Shown here piece by piece: positions 9,301 to 18,101 of a stretch of DNA of 64,000 nt (positions are counted from its first letter, which is position 1; every line of letters begins with the position of its first letter). The DNA comes from Paeniglutamicibacter terrestris (GTDB taxonomy: Bacteria; Actinomycetota; Actinomycetes; Actinomycetales; Micrococcaceae): contig NZ_JAAWVT010000008.1 of assembly GCF_012271785.1 (NCBI RefSeq), forward strand, positions 1 to 64,000. Reading direction: 5' to 3'. The notes under the pieces are model-generated. The model was not told the DNA's origin. It did not search any database and saw nothing but the letters and a program-made list of their open reading frames with translations. A program made the translations under genes and the position numbers.

Positions 9301-9324
9301 CAATTGGCTCAATTGCGCCAATTG
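9301..9324. promoter_or_regulatory. Probable operator: three CAATTG at 9-bp steps
   Basis: CAATTG occurs at 9301-9306, 9310-9315 and 9319-9324, and the whole is an inverted repeat (CAATTGGC...GCCAATTG). It lies midway between the divergent regulator and hydrolase starts, the place expected for an ArsR-type operator. Confidence 0.6.
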
Positions 9325-9428
9325 TCGCACGGAGCACCGGTTCACTGCATAACTTCAAGGTGGAAGGCTTTGCCAGAACAATCGAGAGAAACACCGGGAA
9401 GATGAAAAACCGGGGAATGGGGTAACAG

Positions 9429-11291
9429 TTGACTAGTCACATTGACGAGAAATCCTTGATTTCGGAAGTTGCAGCCGATGGCCAGGAATTCATGGTTGAG
9501 ATGAGTGACGGATGCCGACTCGCCACCGACGTATATCTGGGGACCAGTCCCGAACAGTCCCGACCCGTACTGTTAGAGCGCACACCCTATGGCAAGCGTT
9601 CGAGCCGAGATTCAGACCAGTCAATTCATGACCAACCGACGCCGTTGCCCTCTGAGATCGCCGAGTTCTTCCTGAATCGAGGCTATATCGTGATTCGTCA
9701 GGATTGCCGCGGTCGCGGTAACTCCGAGGGTGAGTTCGTCAAGTACCTCAACGAAGGGCAGGATGGGGCGGATACCATCGCCTGGATCAAAGCGCAGCCT
9801 TGGTGTGATGGGCGTGTGCTCATGAATGGCGTTTCCTACTCGGCCCATGTGCAAACTGCGGCAGCAGCCTTAGCTCCGGCCGGTCTGGCCGCCATGTTCA
9901 TGGACTCCGGCGGATTCTCCTCGGCCTACGAGGTCGGCATGCGCATGGGTGGGGCCTTTGAACTCAAGCAGGCGACCTGGGCTTTTCGCCATGCGGTGCG
10001 AAGTCCGGCAGCGGCTGAGAACCCCGTCACTGCCTCCGGCTTGGCTGCAGTAGACATTGCAGACTGGTTCCATCAAACGCCGTGGCGACGTGGCAGTTCC
10101 CCGGTGAGCCTGGCACCCGACTATGAAGAATACCTACTGCAGCAGTGGGCTCATGATGATTTTGATGATTACTGGGCACAGCCTGCCATCTATGCTCGCG
10201 GTTCCTACGACAAGTTTCCCGATGTTCCAAGTTTTCACATCTCCAGCTGGTACGACCCGTACATAGACTCAGCCGTGGAGAATTTTCAACAGCTAGGGAA
10301 ACGCAAGACCAGTCCCTCGTACCTCATGCTGGGACCCTGGACTCATGGGAAACGCTGCCAAAGCTACGCAGGTGACGTCGACTTTGGGCCAGCGGCCTAT
10401 TTTGACGGCAATATTGCTCCGTCCTATCTGGATTTCAGGACTGATTGGATGGACGAAGTATTGGGAAAGCACCCGGGCGCCGAGCAACGGGCCCCTGTCA
10501 CCTACTTCTTAATGGGGGGCGGCAGCGGCAAGGCTACGGAACAAGGCCGGCTGGATCATGGCGGCCGCTGGGAACGGGCCACCTCGTGGCCTCCGGAAAA
10601 TGCTCAAAAGACCACTCTGTACTGCTCGCCGGATGGTTCGTTACTGCCGGAGCGCATGGCACAGGAATCAGCGATCACCTATGCCTTTGATCCGAACAAC
10701 CCGGTTCCGACCATCGGCGGCCAGGTCACTAGCGGCGAACCGGTCATGCGCGGCGGGGCCTACAACCAAGTGCCCAGCGACGAAGTTTTTGGAGCGAGCA
10801 AGCCGCACCTACCGCTCAGCGCCCGCCCCGACGTCCTGGTGTTCCGCACTTTACCTCTGCAGGAGCAAGTCAGTATCGCGGGTGAAGTAAGCGTCGAGAT
10901 CTTCTTATCGTCCTCGGTCAAGGACACCGACCTGACCATCAAGCTGATCGACGAGTATCCGCCCAGCGTTGACTTCCCCCAGGGCTTCGCCATGAATCTC
11001 ACTGAAGGAATTCGGCGGGTGCGTTACCGCAATTCCTACACCGAACCCGAACTCATGGAGCCACATCAGGTATATCGCGTCACGGTCACGGCACCTGCCA
11101 CCGCAAATCTCTTTGCCGCGGGCCACCGCATCCGCCTCGATGTTTCATCAAGCAATTTTCCGCGCTTTGATGTGAACTCTAATACCGGCGGCACGATTGC
11201 GACTGACAGGATCAAGATCGTGGCCGAAAATACGATTCATATGTCCACCGATCATCCGACGTCACTGTCCCTGCAGGTTCTACCCGGCTAG
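9429..11291 (+). CDS. CocE/NonD-family X-Pro peptidase-like hydrolase
   Basis: 620 residues. The N-terminal part has DGCRLATDVYLG, RTPYGKRSSR and QDCRGRGNSEG, followed by the nucleophile loop GVSYSAH (Ser 136). This is the alpha/beta hydrolase order of the CocE/NonD family (cocaine esterase, glutaryl-7-ACA acylase, Xaa-Pro dipeptidyl peptidase). The C-terminal 200 residues form the jelly-roll domain, with the usual ending AAGHRIRLDVSSSNFPRFDVN. The family loop is normally GxSYxG; the last Gly is Ala here. The substrate is unknown; an ester or amide is expected. TTG 9429 is taken as start because GGGG precedes it; ATG 9493 with AGGA upstream is an alternative. Probably controlled by the divergent regulator. 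Confidence 0.85.
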   Translation: MTSHIDEKSLISEVAADGQEFMVEMSDGCRLATDVYLGTSPEQSRPVLLERTPYGKRSSRDSDQSIHDQPTPLPSEIAEFFLNRGYIVIRQDCRGRGNSEGEFVKYLNEGQDGADTIAWIKAQPWCDGRVLMNGVSYSAHVQTAAAALAPAGLAAMFMDSGGFSSAYEVGMRMGGAFELKQATWAFRHAVRSPAAAENPVTASGLAAVDIADWFHQTPWRRGSSPVSLAPDYEEYLLQQWAHDDFDDYWAQPAIYARGSYDKFPDVPSFHISSWYDPYIDSAVENFQQLGKRKTSPSYLMLGPWTHGKRCQSYAGDVDFGPAAYFDGNIAPSYLDFRTDWMDEVLGKHPGAEQRAPVTYFLMGGGSGKATEQGRLDHGGRWERATSWPPENAQKTTLYCSPDGSLLPERMAQESAITYAFDPNNPVPTIGGQVTSGEPVMRGGAYNQVPSDEVFGASKPHLPLSARPDVLVFRTLPLQEQVSIAGEVSVEIFLSSSVKDTDLTIKLIDEYPPSVDFPQGFAMNLTEGIRRVRYRNSYTEPELMEPHQVYRVTVTAPATANLFAAGHRIRLDVSSSNFPRFDVNSNTGGTIATDRIKIVAENTIHMSTDHPTSLSLQVLPG

Positions 11292-11424
11292 AGCGCACTG
11301 GTTCCTGGGCGCCAACTCGTGGTGGGAGATGTATCGCCGATCGGTGCGATTTTCGACGACCCCGAGCCGGCGGTCATGGTCCCAGGAGGCGTTGCCTCCG
11401 CAGTCAAGAACAGGAAGACAATTA

Positions 11425-11874
11425 CTAGGCGCTGCCCACCCACTGAACCTCGCCGTCGGCGAAGAACTGTTCCTTCCAGACCGGAACGTGCGCCTTCACG
11501 GTTTCCACTAGATCGCGGCAGGCTTCAAAGGCCGCTCCGCGGTGGGCTGATGCGGCAGCGGCTACCAGTGCTGCATCGCCGATGTGCAGCTCCCCCACCC
11601 GGTGCGCGGCCCAGAGCCGGGTCCCGGGGTGGCGCGCTGCAACCTCGGTGACCAGCTCCAGCATGCGAGCCGGGGCGCTGGGGTGGGCACTGTAATTCAG
11701 CTGGGTGACGGCACGGCCGCCGTCGTGGTTGCGCACGATGCCACCAAAGGTGACCACCGCGCCGGTGTGATCCGATTCCACGGCATCCCAGGCAACATCC
11801 ACGGCCAGCGGTGTTTCGCTGATCCCGGCGAACACTACTTCCCCGGGAACCGATGGTTGGTTAGTGGTGGGCAT
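11425..11874 (-). CDS. moaE: Molybdopterin synthase catalytic subunit MoaE
   Basis: 149 residues from ATG 11874, which overlaps the end of mogA by 14 bp. MoaE marks are GAVVTFGGIVRNHDGGRAVT near the start, HRVGELHIGDAALV in the middle, and the late lysine-containing active site KAHVPVWKEQFFADG. With MoaD it inserts the dithiolene sulfurs into precursor Z. It is the last gene of the minus-strand MoCo operon; its partner MoaD is on the plus strand at 17.5 kb. Confidence 0.93.
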   Translation of the reverse strand: MPTTNQPSVPGEVVFAGISETPLAVDVAWDAVESDHTGAVVTFGGIVRNHDGGRAVTQLNYSAHPSAPARMLELVTEVAARHPGTRLWAAHRVGELHIGDAALVAAAASAHRGAAFEACRDLVETVKAHVPVWKEQFFADGEVQWVGSA

Positions 11875-12364
11875 GGCGGCCCTCCAGCTGATCACAGATG
11901 TGCTCCAGAATCGGTGTGAGCACTGTCAGTCCATCCATGACCCCGGAGGGCGAGCCGGGCAGGTTCACGATGAAGGTGTCCCCGGAGATTCCCGCATGAC
12001 CGCGGCTCAGTGCTGCCAGCGGCGTCTTTTCCCGGCCGGTGGCGCGCAGCGCCTCCATGATGCCGGGCACCAAACGATCAAGCAGCGGTTCGGTTTCTTC
12101 CGGGGTGGTGTCATCGGGGGTCAGCCCGGTGCCGCCGGAAGTGATGATGACCCGCGGGCGGGCCAACAGCAGACCCTGCAGCGCCGCGCCGACCGAGGGG
12201 CCGTCGGGAACCACGATGGCGGGGATGACATCAAAGTTTTGTTCCTGAAGCCAGTCGGCGATCACCGGGGCGCTGGCATCCTCATAGATGCCCAGTGCGG
12301 CACGGGTGGACGAGATCAGGATGGCTGCCTTACGAGGGGCACCCAGGGGTTCGCAGGCACTCAT
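11861..12364 (-). CDS. mogA: Molybdopterin adenylyltransferase MogA/MoaB
   Basis: 167 residues starting ATG 12364, with AAGGAG upstream and a 4-bp ATGA overlap with the moaC stop. The family motif [17 protein letters not shown] lies in the middle and [13 protein letters not shown] near the end, the MPT-binding loop. It adenylylates molybdopterin before MoeA inserts molybdenum. The overlapping starts and stops suggest translational coupling. Confidence 0.92.
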   Translation of the reverse strand: MSACEPLGAPRKAAILISSTRAALGIYEDASAPVIADWLQEQNFDVIPAIVVPDGPSVGAALQGLLLARPRVIITSGGTGLTPDDTTPEETEPLLDRLVPGIMEALRATGREKTPLAALSRGHAGISGDTFIVNLPGSPSGVMDGLTVLTPILEHICDQLEGRHAHH

Positions 12365-12888
12365 GCGCGCAGTTCTCCTTCGGGGTTGGGACGTAGTTCT
12401 GGGGTGATATCCCACGAGCCGGATTTTCCGCCGGACTTGGCGAGCACACGCATGTCGGTAATCACCGCATGCTTATCAACGGCCTTGATCATGTCATAGA
12501 GGGCCAAGGCCGCGGTGCTCACGGCGGTGAGGGCTTCCATCTCGACCCCCGTCACCCCGCGGGTCTTGACCGTGGCGATGATCCGCACGCTATCGGTGGA
12601 CGATAGGTCAAAGTCGATGACCACTCTGGAGATGGGCAAGGGGTGGCACAGCGGGATCAGTTCGGAAGTTTTTTTGGCTCCCATAATTCCTGCAATGCGG
12701 GCCACGGCGAGTGCGTCTCCCTTGGGCATTCCCGCAGTGGCGATCAGGGCCAGGACCTCGGGGGTGGTTTTGAGGCTGGCTTCGGCTGTAGCTTCACGGC
12801 TGGTCTCGGCCTTGTTGCTGACATCCACCATGTGGGCGCTGCCATCGGAGCGAACGTGGGATAGCTCGGGTGTGGGTTCCTGGCTCAT
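12361..12888 (-). CDS. moaC: Cyclic pyranopterin monophosphate synthase MoaC
   Basis: 175 residues. The motifs [34 protein letters not shown] and [14 protein letters not shown] are diagnostic; the His in CHPLP and the lysine of DMIKAVDK are active-site positions. With MoaA it converts GTP to precursor Z. It starts at ATG 12888, overlapping the moeA stop by 4 bp. Confidence 0.95.
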   Translation of the reverse strand: MSQEPTPELSHVRSDGSAHMVDVSNKAETSREATAEASLKTTPEVLALIATAGMPKGDALAVARIAGIMGAKKTSELIPLCHPLPISRVVIDFDLSSTDSVRIIATVKTRGVTGVEMEALTAVSTAALALYDMIKAVDKHAVITDMRVLAKSGGKSGSWDITPELRPNPEGELRA

Positions 12889-14141
12889 GAGCCGTCTCCA
12901 ATGATCAGTGCCTGCACATCGCTTCCCGCGGGCAGGGCGGTGGTGTCTTCGTTGATGAGGATGAACGAGTTGCTGGCGGCCAGGGCGGCGAGCAGATGGG
13001 AGGAGGCCCCTCCCAGCGGGGTGAAGGTGCCATTGGAGTAGGTGCCGCGACGTACCTGTAGCTTGCCGGGCATCGAGGTCACCTCTTCGGTGAGTCTTGC
13101 CGTCAGTTGCTGGCGCTCGGGCAGCGAGAGGATCTCGGCGAGCGCGGGGCGCAGGAACATCTCGTAACTGACGTAGGCGCTGACCGGGTTGCCGGGGAAG
13201 GCAATGAACGCCACCGGTGCGTGCCCAGGCAACCCCAGGGTCCCTGCTCCCTGAGGCCCTCCCGGCTGCATGGCCACCGAGCCGAATTCGATGCCGTGAT
13301 TGATGAGCACCTCCTTGACCACGTCGAAGGCTCCTTGAGAGATCCCCCCACTGCTGAGCACCAATGAGTAGGCGCGCTCGCCGGCTTCCAAGGCGTGGCC
13401 GAGGGAGGCCACGAAGCTTTCGGGGGAATCGTCAAGGACCCCCACGGTGCTCACGGCGCATCCTGCGGCTTCCAAGGCGGTGGCCAGCAGGGTGGTGTTG
13501 GCGTCGTGGATCTGCCCGGGGGCAAGTTCTCCGCCCGGTGCCACCAGTTCGTCCCCGGTGGATAGCAGCAGCACCTCCGGGCGCCTCAGCACCGTCACCT
13601 CGCCGATCCCCAGTCCCGCGAGCAGCCCCAGGGATGTGGGTCCCAGCAGCGTGCCGGCGCCTAGCACCGGGTCCCCGGCAGCGATGTCGCTGCCGATGGT
13701 GCGGATGTAGGTGCCGGGCTCGGCCATGGCCGGCAACCGAACGCGGAAGCCGGAGGTAGTCTCGGCCGTGCTGGGGAACGTGTTGGGGTTCGCGGCCTCG
13801 ATGGGGATTACGGTGTTGGCTCCCCCCGGGACGGGGGCACCGGTCATAATCGGTGCCGCGGTGCCGGGTTCCAGGGCCGGTGCCCCAACGCCTGCGGCAA
13901 TGGGTGCCACCACGCGCAGCGGCTCGGACCCGAGGTCCGCGGTGTTCACCGCGTACCCGTCCATTTGCGAGTTGTCCCAAGGTGGCAGAAAACGCGGGGC
14001 AGTCAACGGGGCGGCCAGCGTCCGGCCCAAGGCACGGTCCAGGACAAGGGTCTCGGTGCCCGGGTTGGTGAAGGCCGTATCGACGATGTCCTTGATGCCT
14101 GCCCGGTGTTCGGCGACACTGCGGCGGAAGGGAGAGGTCAT
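12885..14141 (-). CDS. moeA: Molybdopterin molybdenumtransferase MoeA
   Basis: 418 residues from ATG 14141, chosen because AGGA sits eight bases upstream; ATG 14150 in the same frame is possible. Domain marks are [59 protein letters not shown] and [16 protein letters not shown], the usual MoeA order with a C-terminal barrel ending at [10 protein letters not shown]. It inserts molybdate into adenylylated MPT. First gene of the minus-strand MoCo operon. Confidence 0.95.
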   Translation of the reverse strand: MTSPFRRSVAEHRAGIKDIVDTAFTNPGTETLVLDRALGRTLAAPLTAPRFLPPWDNSQMDGYAVNTADLGSEPLRVVAPIAAGVGAPALEPGTAAPIMTGAPVPGGANTVIPIEAANPNTFPSTAETTSGFRVRLPAMAEPGTYIRTIGSDIAAGDPVLGAGTLLGPTSLGLLAGLGIGEVTVLRRPEVLLLSTGDELVAPGGELAPGQIHDANTTLLATALEAAGCAVSTVGVLDDSPESFVASLGHALEAGERAYSLVLSSGGISQGAFDVVKEVLINHGIEFGSVAMQPGGPQGAGTLGLPGHAPVAFIAFPGNPVSAYVSYEMFLRPALAEILSLPERQQLTARLTEEVTSMPGKLQVRRGTYSNGTFTPLGGASSHLLAALAASNSFILINEDTTALPAGSDVQALIIGDGS

Positions 14142-14204
14142 GTCAACCATCCTAGGGCTCAACCGGCAACGGATACCCATTGGCGGCAGTGCTGCGACGA
14201 GGAG

Positions 14205-14798
14205 CTAGGCCTCGCTGGCCGGAGTTTTCTTCAGGCACCGGTAGCGCACCAGCATGACCCCTGTCTCAAAGCTTCGCGGTGGTTCCACCAGCTCGAAGGC
14301 GCTGGCGTCCACTCCCTTGGGGAAGAGCTTCTTCCCCGTGCCCAACACCACTGGATACACCCACAGGTTCAGCTGGTCCACCAGCCTCGCGGTGAAGAGC
14401 GACTGCAACAGGTCCGCACTCCCCCAGGTGTGGACCTGCCGGTGGGCGGCCAGCAGGATCGGGAGTGCTGCGGCGGCATCCACGAGTTGTGTGGTGTTCT
14501 CCCACGTGTGCTTCGGGGTGCCTCGGGAAGCTAGGTACTTGGGCACCGCGTCGAAGGCAACCCCGATGTCGTCCGTCTTCCCCGGCCAATAGCTGGCAAA
14601 GAGCTCATAGGTGATCCGACCCAGCAAGAGGGCATCGGATTGCTGCACGTCGGCAATGATCTGTGCACCGGCTTCGGCCGTCCGATAGGGAGTTTCCCAT
14701 CCCGGGTATTGAAATCCCTCGTCCTGGTCGCTTGGACCGCCGTTGGCCTGGATCACCCCGTCCATCGTGATGTGCATGTTCACGTGCAGCTCACCCAT
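14205..14798 (-). CDS. DHFR/RibD C-terminal-like reductase
   Basis: 197 residues. The protein follows the RibD_C/DHFR-like pattern: an opening beta strand LHVNMHITMDGVIQANG, then DALLLGRITYELFASYW, then VHTWGSADLLQSL and the late strand LWVYPVVLGTGKKLF. These stand-alone proteins are common in actinobacteria; most have no known substrate and are predicted NADPH-binding reductases. It lies 64 bp upstream of moeA in the same direction. It is likely unrelated to cofactor synthesis, though read-through is possible. Confidence 0.88.
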   Translation of the reverse strand: MGELHVNMHITMDGVIQANGGPSDQDEGFQYPGWETPYRTAEAGAQIIADVQQSDALLLGRITYELFASYWPGKTDDIGVAFDAVPKYLASRGTPKHTWENTTQLVDAAAALPILLAAHRQVHTWGSADLLQSLFTARLVDQLNLWVYPVVLGTGKKLFPKGVDASAFELVEPPRSFETGVMLVRYRCLKKTPASEA

Positions 14799-15243
14799 GA
14801 CGCGCTTCTTCCCTCACATTGGAACCGTCGGCAATGAATGCGCCGGCCGTTTGATGCAGCAAGTGTAGGCTCCATGCTGATCTCAGGAAACGGTTGTCCC
14901 GGCAGTTCCAACTAATACCGGGAGTGTGGATGTTGCCGCACTGACGCTGTGGGCCGGCCGCGCACGTCCCTCAACCATGTCGTGGGCCGCCCGGAGGAGT
15001 TCGTGCCGCGTCCGCACGGCGGACTCGCTCGAGGTTTTCATCGCCGGCCACACGATCGTGAACGCTGGAGGCCGCCATAGAGTCGGCCTTCAGGCTCTCC
15101 CCCGGGAGTATCGTTTCGATCGGATCCAATCTCCGATGTGCGCTACCAACAAGAACGTCGGGACCGCACAAGGGTGGGATCCCGATGGTCTCGCCGCCAA
15201 CTTTGTCCATGGCCGGGTGATGCTTCCGTCGAGGCCTTGGGTA
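14799..15243. other. Gap, nothing recognised
   Basis: The plus strand has a very long open frame beginning at 14926, but its composition and the real genes opposite show it is a shadow. No RNA gene or clear hairpin seen. Confidence 0.4.
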
Positions 15244-15456
15244 TCAGCTGCTCTGCGCGCCATCGCCTCTGGGGTCAAAGAGCTCATCGATTCTGCACCC
15301 GAAAACCTCGGCCAAGCGGAAGGCCAGCGGCAAGGACGGGTCGAACCGGCCGCGCTCGATGGAGATCACCGTTTGGCGGGAAACGCCGAGCGCATCGGCG
15401 AGGTGCTGCTGCGACCAGCCACGTTCCTGCCGGCGTTCGTTAAGCGAGTTCTTCAC
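15244..15456 (-). CDS. Small Xre-family HTH regulator
   Basis: 70 residues from GTG 15456, two bases after the upstream stop. Almost the whole protein is one HTH: SLNERRQERGWSQQHLADAL, GVSRQTVISIERGRFDPSLP, LAFRLAEVFGCRIDELF. This is the short YozG/YgzD-like type that usually sits with a small membrane protein gene, as here. It probably represses its own operon through the palindromes at 15961-15997. Confidence 0.9.
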   Translation of the reverse strand: MKNSLNERRQERGWSQQHLADALGVSRQTVISIERGRFDPSLPLAFRLAEVFGCRIDELFDPRGDGAQSS

Positions 15457-15458
15457 TC

Positions 15459-15932
15459 TCAGCCACGCTTCTTCGCCATGAGGTACCGGACGAACGTACT
15501 GAAGAAGCCGACCACCAAGACCCCGCTGAGAGCCCAAAGCACGTCGAGCTCGAACCCCGTGATGGAGATGATCGCTAGGACCAAGCCGGTCAGCATGATG
15601 GTGTCGCGAAAGGCACCAGCCATGGCAGCATCAAGCCAAGTCGATTCGATCGATTCATCTGGCTTGTCGATTGCTCCCCGCAGGCTCGACCTGTCGACGA
15701 CGAGAGCCCAGACCAAGCCCATGAGCCCCCAAGACATCACTAGGGCGAACACTCCAGCGACTGGCACCGCATGCTCGCCGTGGGCCACTCCCGTCCAGAG
15801 GGTGATGGCACCGACACCGATGGCCAGCAGCAACCCGGCCGGGACGGCGACGGCCAGGGCAGGAAGGCGTCCGCCGGCGAAGCGGGTACGGCCCCAACGC
15901 GTGCGACTGTCGGTTCCGGGTTCAACACTCAT
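15459..15932 (-). CDS. Four-helix membrane protein paired with Xre regulator
   Basis: 157 residues from ATG 15932 with AAGGAG upstream. After a basic N-terminus (TRWGRTRFAGGR) there are four hydrophobic segments, at about residues 25-50, 55-80, 110-128 and 130-150, with a short charged loop DKPDESIESTW between the second and third. It has no catalytic motif. The pairing with a tiny Xre repressor is common in Gram-positives; the role is unknown. Confidence 0.8.
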   Translation of the reverse strand: MSVEPGTDSRTRWGRTRFAGGRLPALAVAVPAGLLLAIGVGAITLWTGVAHGEHAVPVAGVFALVMSWGLMGLVWALVVDRSSLRGAIDKPDESIESTWLDAAMAGAFRDTIMLTGLVLAIISITGFELDVLWALSGVLVVGFFSTFVRYLMAKKRG

Positions 15933-15960
15933 GGACACTCCTTAAGTAAAGCGTGCTTGA

Positions 15961-15997
15961 CTTGTAAAACAAGCTTGACATGTAAAGTCCACTTTAC
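15961..15997. promoter_or_regulatory. Tandem palindromes upstream of the Xre operon
   Basis: CTTGTAAAACAAG (15961-15973) and GTAAAGTCCACTTTAC (15982-15997) are two adjacent perfect inverted repeats, about 30-65 bp upstream of ATG 15932. The half-site GTAAA recurs in both. They are good candidates for binding by the 70-residue HTH protein. Confidence 0.55.
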
Positions 15998-16369
15998 GCA
16001 ATCCCTCGTTTCAGAAATGGGCGGCATAGAATGCGACTCGGCGTTACGGCTCTTCGGACGTGCGCTTGCCGTGGCTTGGCGCATGGCCGAGGAAGTCGCC
16101 TCTCGCCCGCTGGCCCAGCGCTTCGGCCCGGATTGCGCGGCGCAGATCCAGCGACTCGACTACCAAACCTCGGTGCTCTGAGTGCGAGATGCCAATATTG
16201 CAGGCCGCGCACAGGGCTTGTTCAATGCCCCGCGCGGCCTTATTTCGCGCATTCTGGGATGGCCATCACCGGCGGGCGTTTCCTCGGACCCAGTCGAAAT
16301 GAGTCGAAGTCCGCCAACGGCCGAGCAATACAAGGGGCAATGCCCAGCAAGGTGGACTACCCTCAATAT
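15998..16369. other. Gap upstream of moaA
   Basis: No gene is supported, although plus-strand frames stay open through it and join moaA. Conservation with MoaA begins only about residue 30 after ATG 16370, so the upstream frame is not coding. No molybdenum-cofactor riboswitch fold was recognised by eye. Confidence 0.4.
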
Positions 16370-17473
16370 ATGGCGACGAACAGTGATACACCACGGAACA
16401 CCGTCAGCCTGCCCATGCCCACCATCCTGACACCGGCACCCGCAGACTCCCCCGGACTCAGCGACACGTTCGGACGGCAAGCCACCGACCTGCGCATCTC
16501 GCTGATCGATAAGTGCAACCTGCGCTGCACCTACTGCATGCCCGCCGACGGTCTGGCCTGGCTAGCCAAATCCAAACTGTTGACGCTTGAGGAAATCACC
16601 CGGATCGTCCGCATCGGTGTCCGCGACCTAGGAGTGCGCGAACTGCGCCTCACCGGCGGGGAACCGCTGGTCCGCGTGGATCTGGCCCAAATCATTGCAG
16701 GCGTCCGCGCCGAACACCCCGAGCTACCCATCTCCCTGACCACCAACGGGGTGGGTCTAGCCAAGAAGGCTGAGGCGCTCGCCGAGGCCGGGCTAACTCG
16801 TATCAATGTTTCCCTCGATACCCTGCACGCGGAGACCTTTGCCAAGCTCACCCGTCGCGACCACATCGATTCGGTGTTCGCCGGCATCGATGCCGCGCTG
16901 GCAGCTGGTCTCACCCCGGTGAAGATCAATGCGGTGTTGATGCGAGGAATCAATGACGAGCAGGCTCCCGAGTTGCTCGCCTGGGCGTTGGAGCGCGGGC
17001 TAGAACTGCGCTTCATTGAACAGATGCCGTTGGATGCTGACCACACGTGGCGCAAGAACAATATGGTCACCGCCGCGGATTTGCGTGCCTACCTGGAAAC
17101 TCGTTTCCGTCTCTCCACCGATACTAAGCCGCGTGACGGTGCACCCGCCGAGCGTTTCTTGGTGGCCGCCAACGAAGAACCGGAAAAAATCCTTGGTGCG
17201 GTAGGCATCATCGCCTCGGTGTCCGAACCCTTCTGCGCCGATTGCAAGCGAACTCGTATCACCGCCGAGGGCAAGGTGATGAGTTGCCTCTTCTCCCGCG
17301 AGGAAACAGATCTCTTGGCTCTGCTGCGCGACGGCTCGGATGATCACGCTATCTCCGAACGCTGGCGGGCAGCCATGTGGGCCAAGCCCCGCGCCCACGG
17401 AATGGACCACACCGGGCTGGGTTCAAAGGACTTTGTACAATCGGACCGCTCCATGAGCGCCATCGGAGGATAA
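16370..17473 (+). CDS. moaA: GTP 3',8-cyclase MoaA
   Basis: 367 residues, radical SAM. The first iron-sulfur cluster motif is CNLRCTYC (Cys 49, 53, 56), and the SAM-binding LRLTGGEPLVR follows. The C-terminal cluster uses Cys 289, 292 and 306 (CADCKRTRITAEGKVMSC), and the protein ends in Gly-Gly as MoaA requires. With MoaC it makes precursor Z from GTP. ATG 16370 lacks a ribosome binding site; TACCCT six bases upstream could be a -10 box for a leaderless transcript. The stop overlaps the moaD start. Confidence 0.94.
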   Translation: MATNSDTPRNTVSLPMPTILTPAPADSPGLSDTFGRQATDLRISLIDKCNLRCTYCMPADGLAWLAKSKLLTLEEITRIVRIGVRDLGVRELRLTGGEPLVRVDLAQIIAGVRAEHPELPISLTTNGVGLAKKAEALAEAGLTRINVSLDTLHAETFAKLTRRDHIDSVFAGIDAALAAGLTPVKINAVLMRGINDEQAPELLAWALERGLELRFIEQMPLDADHTWRKNNMVTAADLRAYLETRFRLSTDTKPRDGAPAERFLVAANEEPEKILGAVGIIASVSEPFCADCKRTRITAEGKVMSCLFSREETDLLALLRDGSDDHAISERWRAAMWAKPRAHGMDHTGLGSKDFVQSDRSMSAIGG

Positions 17474-17766
17474 TGCTGATTCGATACTTTGCCGCGGCCG
17501 CCCAGGCCGCCGGCACCAGCGAGGAACATCTGAACATCGATGAGGGCGCAACCACCACCCTCGGCGACGTCTTGGGAATCCTCACCGCTCGCGAATCAGC
17601 TGCACCCCCGATCTCCGATGGACCGCTGCTGCGCAAGGCCACGAGCTTGGGCACGGTGTTGACCCGGTGCAGTTTTCTGATCAACGGCACCAGCGAACAG
17701 GACCAAGGCCGGGAATTGGCTCCCGGGGACATTTTGGATGTGTTGCCGCCCTTCGCCGGCGGCTAG
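17473..17766 (+). CDS. moaD: Molybdopterin synthase sulfur carrier MoaD
   Basis: 97 residues with a ubiquitin-like fold pattern: MLIRYFAAAAQAAGTSEEHL at the start, CSFLINGTSEQ in the middle, and LAPGDILDVLPPFAGG at the end, with the essential terminal Gly-Gly that is adenylylated and thiocarboxylated. It starts at ATG 17473 inside the TAATG overlap with the moaA stop, with GGAGG upstream. It partners MoaE, encoded on the other strand at 11.4 kb. Confidence 0.92.
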   Translation: MLIRYFAAAAQAAGTSEEHLNIDEGATTTLGDVLGILTARESAAPPISDGPLLRKATSLGTVLTRCSFLINGTSEQDQGRELAPGDILDVLPPFAGG

Positions 17767-18101
17767 CGGCTGCGAAAAACACCACAAGAACGCTTGGTGC
17801 CTTTCGGTGGATCTCAAAGGCGTCAGCGCGGTACCTGAAGATTCTCCCCAGCATGTTTGACGCCTCTGCGCCAACGCCAATGGTTCTGACGCCCCGGCCG
17901 CCACCCGCCCATGCCCGCAGAAGTATTGCTCTTCTCGGGATGCAGGGACCGAACGACGTTGGCGTTATGACTTAAGGCCGAGAATCCGATCACGCGTGTC
18001 GATCTTGCAGAGCTCGAGGCAAGCGAGCCGAAGGAAAGCAAAAGCACGTGGTGTGATTCCTTAACGTGCGCTCGACCGTGGCGTTCGGCGACATATTTCT
18101 C
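17767..18101. other. Gap between convergent moaD and ubiB-like genes
   Basis: No coding frame, RNA gene or strong terminator hairpin was found. Confidence 0.4.

Noticed and set aside
14926-15945. 339-codon plus-strand open frame
   Set aside because: It lies opposite the Xre-membrane pair; the protein has long Ser/Arg/Pro runs typical of an antisense frame in GC-rich DNA.
16031-16369. 113-residue N-terminal extension of MoaA
   Set aside because: Not conserved in MoaA; the family core begins after ATG 16370.
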